The translations under genes and the position numbers were made by a program. From Dichetophora obliterata (taxonomy: Eukaryota; Arthropoda; Insecta; Diptera; Sciomyzidae): DNA of 64,000 nucleotides. The notes under the pieces were generated by a model. The model did no database searches and was not told the origin of the DNA. It saw nothing but the letters and a program-made list of their open reading frames with translations. The stretch covers positions 45,271,288 to 45,335,287 of the forward strand of contig OY986438.1 in the NCBI GenBank assembly GCA_963920525.1, given 5' to 3'. Positions 57,299-64,000 of the stretch are shown in pieces; the stretch's first letter is position 1, and the number at the start of each line of letters is the position of its first letter.

Positions 57299-58958
57299 GG
57301 TACAACTGGTCATTGGACAGTTAATAGAGATTCATAACGTCAAAGATAACCAAGGTATAATTCCACTCAGACTCGGACCGGCACGAGTAGTAAAAGGGTA
57401 TAACAATTTAATCCATATAATCGACCTAGACAAATACCATGAAAACATTAACAAATTATCCACTACCTTTACTGAAATTAAAGCACAAGGTATACAACCA
57501 AATCTTATAAAAGTAACTGAAATGAAACTTTTCGAACTAAAGAATAAAATTCAAACACTATCACCTGTTGCTAGACAAAAAAGGGGTATCTTGAATGGAC
57601 TAGGATCAGTAGTAAAGTTTATTACAGGAAACATGGATGCGGTTGATGCACAAAATTTAAATAATGAAATAACAAAATTAAAAGAAAATGAAGAAAACTT
57701 ACAAAAAGAATCGGTCAATCAAAACAAATTGAATATGCAAATGATCGCAAGATTTAAAAATATTACTGAACACATGAATAATGAACATAGCACAATTGAA
57801 AAATTTGTAAACAAATATTCAAAAGAAACAGCCAATAAAATTAAAAGAAATGAAAATATTCTAGAAGAAATGCAATATCTTAACCAACTTAACTACAATA
57901 TAGATATTTTATTCAATCATATCACAGACATAGCAGAAGCCATACTATTAGCCAAACTAAACATTATATCCAAGCTTATATTAAACCAAAAAGAGTTACA
58001 AGAAATTAGAAATTATATGATTAATCAATCCATTAAAATTGAAACAGATGAAGAAATATACGAACTATTACAATTACAAGCATATTATAATCATTCTAAT
58101 GTCATATTCAATGTTCAAATACCTAATCTTTATACAGAAAATTATCAGCTATATCATATTATACCTACCCCTATAAACATAACAAAGCAAATAATAACAA
58201 AATCATACATAACTTACAATAACAAAACAATTCAGTTTTTCGACAAAACATGCCAAAGAATATCTAAAATATACTTTTGCCAAAAACCAATCCAAAAAGA
58301 AAACACTCAAGAATCTAAATGCCTGGGGCAGCTCATGCAAAATCAACCTGGACACTGCGACCTGTATGACCTCGAAAAGATAACAACAATCTTCCAGCCA
58401 GAAGCCAACTTTATCGTCTATATTAATATACCCTATACACTAATAAATTCTACTTGCAGTCAAAGACAATACACAGTTGAAGGTACCGGTGCTATTCATT
58501 TCCAGAACTGCGACATCGCTATAAGAGGTATCATCTACAAGAGCAATGTTGGAATTTTCTGGGACGAGATACATATCCTGCCAATAACACACTCAGGAAT
58601 ACAAGCCCTGTCAGTAACCGAAGCCCTAAACTTGGAAAAACTTCGCGACCATCAAATCGAAAGCTACGCATCAGTTAAACACCTCAGCACAATTACATAT
58701 GCCCAAGACGCACTGCAATATACGTTAATTGTAATCCTTGTCCTGATCTTCATTTACGTCCCTAGGAAAATAATGGCATCAATTTATACACCGCAAACCA
58801 ATTTCGTAAGGGCCACTGCACAATCTTTATGGCCCTCACTTCATACTGGGGGGGGAGGAGTTACGACCCCCACTCAAACGACAACAACAAATACATATAC
58901 TTCTCAGCCACCACCCAAACCATCGAGGCTCAATACGCCGCTGCAACACTTACAGTAA
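57299..58958 (+). CDS. env: Env glycoprotein, exon 2
   Basis: Membrane fusion/entry glycoprotein. The frame is open from 57267, but the natural start is supplied by exon 1; the acceptor CACTTTTTAG ends at 57298, preceded by a T-rich stretch. A furin-type site RQKR ends at 57584 and is followed by GILNGLGSVVKF, the fusion-peptide-like start seen in errantivirus Env and the related baculovirus F family. An Asn/Lys/Glu-rich heptad-like stretch (about 57650-57900) may form a coiled coil. Cysteines lie in the 58250-58540 part. Near the C-terminus, YTLIVILVLIFIYVPRKIM (58720-58776) is a transmembrane anchor. The cytoplasmic tail is Pro/Thr-rich, and its last 33 codons lie in the 3' LTR. No lesion seen. 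Confidence 0.9.
58848..58858 (+). promoter_or_regulatory. Polypurine tract
   Basis: GGGGGGGGAGG directly before the 3' LTR at 58859, the expected plus-strand priming site. It is also read as codons of the Env tail. Confidence 0.9.
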
Positions 58959-59618
58959 CAATTACAACAAACACAACAACAATACCAAATTAACCAACAA
59001 GTCAAAGACATCGTTACTACATTTACAACAACAGCACAAACGGCAATTAAATCTCGGCACCCACAACAATAGCACCAGAAACAACAACATAATAAGCCCC
59101 ACTGCACTACTTAAAGTGCAGCGTAATCAATAAGATATTTTAAGTGTTCCAATTTTATTTACACTCTTTCTTTATTTTTTTCCTCATAAATCGCAACTAT
59201 TAAAATAGGTTCAATTTTAAAGTATAACATTAAAATCAAACTCTTGCATTTCTGATATTATGTTGCAACCATAAATTGGGCAACATTTTACGATTATTTA
59301 TTCTACATATTAACCACAAGACATTAAAATGAAACCCTTGCATTTTTGATATTATGTTGCAACTATAAATTAGGCAACACTTTGCGACTATTAACTTTTA
59401 CATATTAACCACATTGTATTTCTTTTACATACATTACATTTCTCCTATTTTACAATTGTATTTCTTCCATTTATATCTTTACATACTTTTACACATTTAC
59501 ATTTCGAAAACGAATTGGTTAGATTTTAAGAAAGAGTTGTAATAAAGTTCAGTTCTAAGTTTACAGCAGAAAAGAAAAGTGTGTTTCAATCAAACTGCTC
59601 TAAGCAAGGAACATAACT
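58859..59618 (+). repeat. 3' LTR
   Basis: 760 bp; no difference from 51104-51863 was seen on side-by-side reading. Begins inside env (stop at 58956-58958). AATAAA at 59541-59546. Tandem 94-bp block at 59227-59320 and from 59321. Confidence 0.97.
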
Positions 59619-59667
59619 CGCGCTTGACTGTCGCTCAGGGGTCCCGGGTTCGAATCCTGGCCGGGCA
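59619..59667 (+). tRNA. tRNA-like sequence, 3' part
   Basis: Carries the anticodon-arm-like CTTGACTGTCGCTCAGG (59623-59639; 5-bp stem, loop with GTC where the anticodon would be) and a T arm with the exact Pol III B box GGTTCGAATCC (59648-59658). It ends CCGGGCA, then TTTT. Joined to 51073-51099 this gives a tRNA-sized cloverleaf-like sequence with an imperfect acceptor stem. The long repeat-bearing tail favours a SINE head or tRNA pseudogene. Confidence 0.6.
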
Positions 59668-59942
59668 TTTTCATAACAAGGGATAGGAATGTTTCCACAT
59701 TAATTTTCAGAACAGGGGAGAGGACTGCTTCCAAATTTTTAATACAGCGGAAAGGAATGTTTCCACTTCACTTTTTGACACAGCGGAGAGGAATGTTTCC
59801 CTCTAATGACATGCTATGTAAAAAAGCAATGGAGTGTGCAACGAAGGGAATGCTTCCTACATTCCATGGAATGTTTTCTGGTAACATCCGGGAATGCTCA
59901 CATTTCCTGGAGGGTATATATAAATTTTATGTATGTATGTAT
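59668..59942 (+). repeat. ~35-bp tandem repeats after tRNA-like head (possible SINE body)
   Basis: Four diverged copies of a block ending GGAATGTTTCC: TAGGAATGTTTCC (59685), GAGGACTGCTTCC (59719), AAGGAATGTTTCC (59752) and GAGGAATGTTTCC (59788), spaced about 34 bp. More GGAATG words follow to 59900, and the stretch ends with TATGTATGTATGTATT (59927-59942). A Pol III promoter head, a unique body and a simple-repeat end match the layout of a SINE. Confidence 0.6.
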
Positions 59943-60039
59943 TAAATGCTTAAAAGATTTGGTATATATGCTATTAAAAAAGTTATTTAACTAGTAAGGA
60001 ATGATCTTGGAATGCGTCGAAGCTAAAAACCCCACAGCC

Positions 60040-60950
60040 GCTTATATTCGAATAAGTTTATTCGAAGTTTTGAAGGGTTTGTTATATTGATGACGTCACT
60101 TTGTATTGATGATAGGCGCGGTTTTCTTTCAACTTCTCCAGATATCAAACTCAGAGCACATTTTAAGCATTAAAGTTACGCATGTTATGTAGTGAATTAA
60201 TTTTTGAGGAATTTAAGAAGGTTCTACTACTTTGATGACGTCATTTTGTATGGAAGGTAGGTGAAGTTTTCATTAGTTTGTGCCAAATTTCAAACTCAGA
60301 GTGCATATTTAAAATTAAAATATATATCAAGAATTTCAAGTTATTATATTAGTTTTTTTGTTATATAAAGCTATTTTACTCTTTTGATAAAGTAACTTTG
60401 TACGGGGGGTAGGTGTGGTTTTCATCCGATTTAGTTTAATTTCATATTTAAAGTGGATATCAAATATCAAAGCTCATGTGCAAAACTTCGAGTCCATATA
60501 TTAATTTTTGTGAAATTAAAAGAGCTAAAATTATTTTGATAAAGTCACTACTTTGTATGGGAGCTAGGCGTAGTTTTTATACGATTTTACTCATTTTCGA
60601 ACTTTACCTTTATTATTGAAATACAAGCTTAAGTATAAAATTTCATTACCATAGCTTCAAAATTACAGCTGTAATCGTGATCACCGACAGACAGACAGAT
60701 GGACATGGCTAAATTGACTCGGGTAGTGATGCTGATCAAGAATATATATACATTTCTATACCTACCACGCCTCTTTATGGGCGTTACTAACGAAGTGACT
60801 AAAAATTCGTATGGAAGGTGGGCGTGTCTGTGGCTGGATTTGACGCAAACTTATATATATCATATTAAACTCTACAAAGCACTGATATCAAATTTCAAAG
60901 CTGTAGCTTTATTTTTACTATTTATTATTTAGTTTAGACAGAACCGTTTC
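60040..60950. repeat. Diverged ~150-bp tandem repeat
   Basis: Copies near 60085, 60235, 60385 and 60535 share TTTGATRAYGTCAYTTTGTA, a GGTAGGTGWRGTTTTC-type word, and CAAACTCAGAG or similar. The block ends with CCGACAGACAGACAGATGGA (60684-60703), also seen near 9283-9325. GGAAGGTGGGCGTG at 60814 links it to the 19600-19995 family. The 77-codon open frame at 60699-60932 is unconvincing. Confidence 0.65.
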
Positions 60951-62094
60951 GGAGGCTGCCAAACCTCGCTCTTCAGTAGTTTTGAGTGGTTAAGCTGTGA
61001 CCAACCCACTGTTTAAGTCTTATATGATTTGACACTTGTTCGAATAAATTCGTAAGAATTTGAATGTTCTCATCGACGATTTAATCATATGACATTAAAG
61101 CAGAAGTTATTTTTAGATCAAGCCTTTAACTCTACCAGAGTTGCCGTCTGTTCTAGTTGTTTCTTATTTTTTCGCTATTCATTGGAATTCCACGAGTGTG
61201 CCGAAGTACACCATAGAATTGAAACGAATTTGGCTTCGCTAGAAGCTAGTGTTTTAACTGAAAAATAGCTATTGGCACAACCAGACATTTTTTCAGAGTA
61301 GTTATTCAGTGTAATATATTTTAATAGGTCTGTTCGCGTAGTCAAATGCAATATTTCAAAACTTTTACTAGAAAGTGCCTGAAAAGCGTTCGCTTGCTGA
61401 GAGGATTGTGTATAAAAGAGGACATCACATTTTTTCTCCGTTCAAATTTTTTAAAGTTTTTACCAGGTAAATTTCATATTATAAAAGGATGAAAACGGCC
61501 ATATAGTAGCGTGTGAATTTTTCTAATTTTTAGATGACAGATTTGACATTTTTCTAATTTTTTTACCAGAGAAGCGTTGGCTTACTTTTTATAGTTTAAG
61601 TCATTTCTCTCTCTAAATTTAATTACTTTAGACGTTTTTTATTTTTTTTTTTACCAAAAAAGTATGCAAACAGACCTAATTTGTTTCCTGCAGATTGATT
61701 CAGCATATTAAAAAACAAATAATTGGTTTCTTTGTCAAATCAGATAAAAGGCTGTTGCTTACGATTTATTTTCAATTAAGACATCGATTTTAAGCAATAT
61801 ATCTAGAGCTTATATTCAATATGACCTATCTACAATATGATCTATCTACATTTTCCACGAAAATGAGTGTGTTATGGCAAATAAATCGTTGACTCATCTG
61901 CCACCTATGAGATTTATTTTAATAAAAAAAAAGAGAGTTTAGCAAGGTTTTCCCCCTTAAATGCTTGACTTATTTACAATACCTTTTTTTTGTGAATACA
62001 AAAGGACTCATCTACACGATTTTTCGGAAATGTTAAAAAATTTTAACAATTTTGCATTAGACTACAACGGCAGGACAAAAAAAAAACTTTTTAA
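60951..62094. other. Noncoding DNA
   Basis: No supported gene; unique-looking AT-rich sequence. Confidence 0.5.
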
Positions 62095-62534
62095 CAAAAA
62101 AAAAAAAAAACAACTTCAAAACCACTACGAAGTAAAAAATAATTTTATATTATTTTTCACATTAATTCTTGGTCAAGTTTGATAATTTTTTCATATATAG
62201 TATTAAATTGGAAATCTTATTATTATAATTTTTGTCTATTGTGTATTATTATCATAAATATATTAATTTCTCCATGAATAAAAAACCTTTAAAGCCGGAG
62301 CGTTTATGTTATAAAAGTCTGAGTATATAAGCGCCGATTTTAAAGATTTTTTATTCATGGAGAAATTAATATATTTATGATAATACAAAATAGAAAAAAA
62401 TTATAATAATAAGATTTCCAATTTAATACTATACATAAATAAATTCTCAAATTTGACCAAGAATTAATGTAAAAAGTAATTTAAAATTATTTTTTACCTT
62501 GTAGTGGTCTCGAAGTTGGTTTTTTTTTTTTTTG
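62095..62534. mobile_element. ~440-bp foldback element with ~195-bp arms
   Basis: Left arm: poly-A, CAACTTC, ACCACTAC, ATTAATTCTTGGTCAA, AATTGGAAATCTTATTATTA, TTATCATAAATATATTAATT, TCCATGAATAAAAAA. The right arm gives each in inverse order, ending GAAGTTGG and poly-T. The loop (about 62294-62339) is GC-richer and contains GCCGGAGCG and GCGCCG. Arms look over 85% alike. No target duplication was defined because both ends are homopolymers. Confidence 0.85.
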
Positions 62535-62629
62535 GGTAAATGTTTTTATTTCTTCCTTTTTATTGATTATGATAACAATTTTTCCCATTCTTGTAACGAA
62601 TTTTCGAACCCTAGTTACAACATTAACTG

Positions 62630-63200
62630 AGAAACAGTATTTTTCTTATATTGCCACGCCCTTTTGTCAAATAACGCCCACTTTCTAGACCGTAAATTTT
62701 CATAATTATGCCTACCCCTGTACCTAATTTCAGTATCCTAGTGTCAATATTATTCGAATTACAGCGTTTTTATTATATTGCCACGCCCTTTATCGAATAA
62801 CGCCCACTTTTTACCATAATTTGTAATAACTGTTCCTACCCCTGTACCAATTTCCAGTACCCTAGTGTCAATATTAACTGAGATACAGAATTTTGCTTAT
62901 ATTGCCACGCCCTTTTGTCCAACAACGCCCAATTTCTTCTCAGTAAATTTTCATAAATATCCCTACCCCTGTACCTAATTTCAGTACCCTAGTGGTTTCA
63001 ATATTATTCGAGTTACATCGTTTTTCTAATATTGCCACGCCCTTTATCGAATAACGCCCTCTTTTTTGAACATAACTTTTAATAATTGTGCCTACCTCTG
63101 TACTAAATTTCAGTACTCTAGTGTTAATATTATTCGATACACAAAGTTTTTCTATTATTGCCACGCCCCTGTGTCGAATACCGCCCACTTTTTAGACGGG
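62630..63200. repeat. ~126-bp tandem repeat arranged as dimers
   Basis: ATTGCCACGCCC starts recur at 62653, 62780, 62904, 63034 and 63160 (counting from GCCACG), spacing 124-130 bp. Each unit also has AACGCCCACTTT or similar, CCTACCCCTGTACC and TTTCAGTAYCCTAGTGT. Units 1 and 3 share CTTTTGTC and are preceded by TTAACTGAG. Units 2 and 4 share CTTTATCGAATAA and are preceded by TTATTCGA, so the array is ABAB. An 82-codon minus frame here (63188-62940) follows the repeat and is not a gene. Confidence 0.9.
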
Positions 63201-63289
63201 CACCTCCGCGTCTAATATCTCTATCTGTTGACAAAAAATTGTGGCAATCGGGCAACTACTTTAGCAGTTATTGATGTACATACATTAAA

Positions 63290-63345
63290 AAAAACAAAAA
63301 AACAACCAACTTGAGAACCTCCTCCTTTTTGAAGTCGGTTAAAAA
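63290..63345. repeat. Repeat-family end (AACCGACTTC type)
   Basis: ACAACCAACTTGAGAACCTC then GAAGTCGGTTAAAAAG. ACCAACTTGAGAACC is an imperfect inverse of GGTCTCGAAGTTGG at 62507-62520, so the foldback, the dimer array and this tail may belong to one element (62095-63345). Confidence 0.5.
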
Positions 63346-64000
63346 GAGAAGGAAATGCATTGAAAAGCATAGAAGTAGATTATGCATCATTAGCGGAGGA
63401 AGATATTGGACAAATAACAGGTGCTTTTATAATCGAATGAAATTCTCTTAGCATATTCATAAATTTTAATGCAGATTCGGACGATAACAAGACAATGGGC
63501 CTTATCCGCAGAAGGAAGAGAAATCATGACTCCAATTTGCATACACGGTTAAAAATCTTGGAATAACATTGACACTTTTCTGTACTTTATATATGACCAC
63601 ACCAGCCTTGGTTTCAAATCTAGTATTTGCAAAATACTAAAAAAATCGTTTTAATACATCTTTGGTTTAAAATTTATTACAAGCCTGGATTGAAATATAA
63701 CAAAAAAAAAAACTAGTAGGGAATTACCTTTGACTGGGCCGAAGTTAAAATACCCTCACGGCCGAATTAGAGTATATATAAGGGGTCGTCCATAAACTAC
63801 GTTACTGATTTTTCCGGTTTTTTTACCCCCCTCCCCCTGCGTTACTTTTCGTAGTGCTTTTCAAAAGCCCTCCCCCCCCCTAAAGTAACGTGACATATGA
63901 AATTAATTCATTCGAATGATTATATATTTTGACTAGCTCTGACAATTTTCACTAGTATTAGTGACTAGTATGACTAGATACATTAAAGGAACAATTGGGA
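63346..64000. other. Noncoding DNA with GGGTCGTCCATAAACTACGT motif
   Basis: No gene. At 63780-63895 a block begins GGGGTCGTCCATAAACTACG and includes C-rich runs and TAAAGTAACGTGACA. This kind of sequence resembles the end of a dispersed DNA transposon, but its partner end would lie outside the window. Confidence 0.45.

Larger units (their letters stand above)
51104..59618 (+). mobile_element. Full-length errantivirus-like LTR element (gypsy group)
   Basis: 8515 bp with two 760-bp LTRs (AGTTA...TAACT), CGCG target duplication (51100-51103, 59619-59622), a tRNA-Ser-type primer site, gag, pol, env and a polypurine tract. The gene order gag-pol-env, env derived by splicing, 4-bp target duplication and lack of a gag zinc knuckle match insect errantiviruses (17.6/297/gypsy-like). 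The LTRs read as identical, so insertion was very recent. The only lesion seen is an in-frame TAG in pol at 54423-54425. Confidence 0.97.

Overview
The window looks like intergenic or intronic DNA from a higher fly (Diptera, probably Brachycera; inference). It is very AT-rich, has no intact host protein gene, and is filled with mariner/Tc1 elements, LINE fragments, foldback elements and a gypsy-like LTR element of the errantivirus type. A broken intronless copy of ribosomal protein S21 reads close to the Drosophila protein as I remember it. Functions come from reading translations and motifs; no database search was made.

Layout. 636-5397: a 4.8-kb simple-repeat block whose unit changes stepwise, AAAAAT, then AACAACTAAAAAT, then AAAAATAAT. 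5.4-14.9 kb: noncoding DNA with small inverted-repeat elements, short tandem repeats and an A/T tract. 14.9-19.5 kb: a three-layer nest. A DD41D rosa-type mariner is split by a 5'-truncated LINE, and that LINE is split by a 1288-bp DD34D mariner with clean TIRs and TA target duplication. 19.6-25.1 kb: tandem repeats, a MITE and featureless DNA. 25.1-28.4 kb: a second nest, an RNase H-bearing LINE interrupted by an 814-bp foldback element with a tandem-repeat core and by a deleted mariner. 28.4-42.3 kb: mostly noncoding, with inverted-repeat elements, an 84-bp tandem repeat and a roughly 240-bp degenerate repeat family.

42.3-45.8 kb: a candidate hAT-type element of about 3.5 kb (8-bp target duplication, short TIRs) that contains the S21 retrocopy, a dead Tc1-like DD34E fragment and a MITE. 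49.56-50.40 kb: an 834-bp foldback with arms of nearly 400 bp. 51.1-59.6 kb: a full-length errantivirus-like element with LTRs that read as identical, inserted with a CGCG duplication into a tRNA-like sequence. 59.7-64 kb: the tRNA-like sequence's repeat-rich tail, ~150-bp and ~126-bp tandem repeats, another long foldback, and more noncoding DNA.

The errantivirus-like element is the only coherent gene set. Gag forms particles. Pol (protease, RT, RNase H, integrase) would be made by a -1 frameshift at an A/T-rich slippery site. Env would come from a spliced message whose first exon, just upstream of gag, supplies a signal peptide. This copy has one in-frame TAG between protease and RT, so it is either just disabled or uses stop readthrough.
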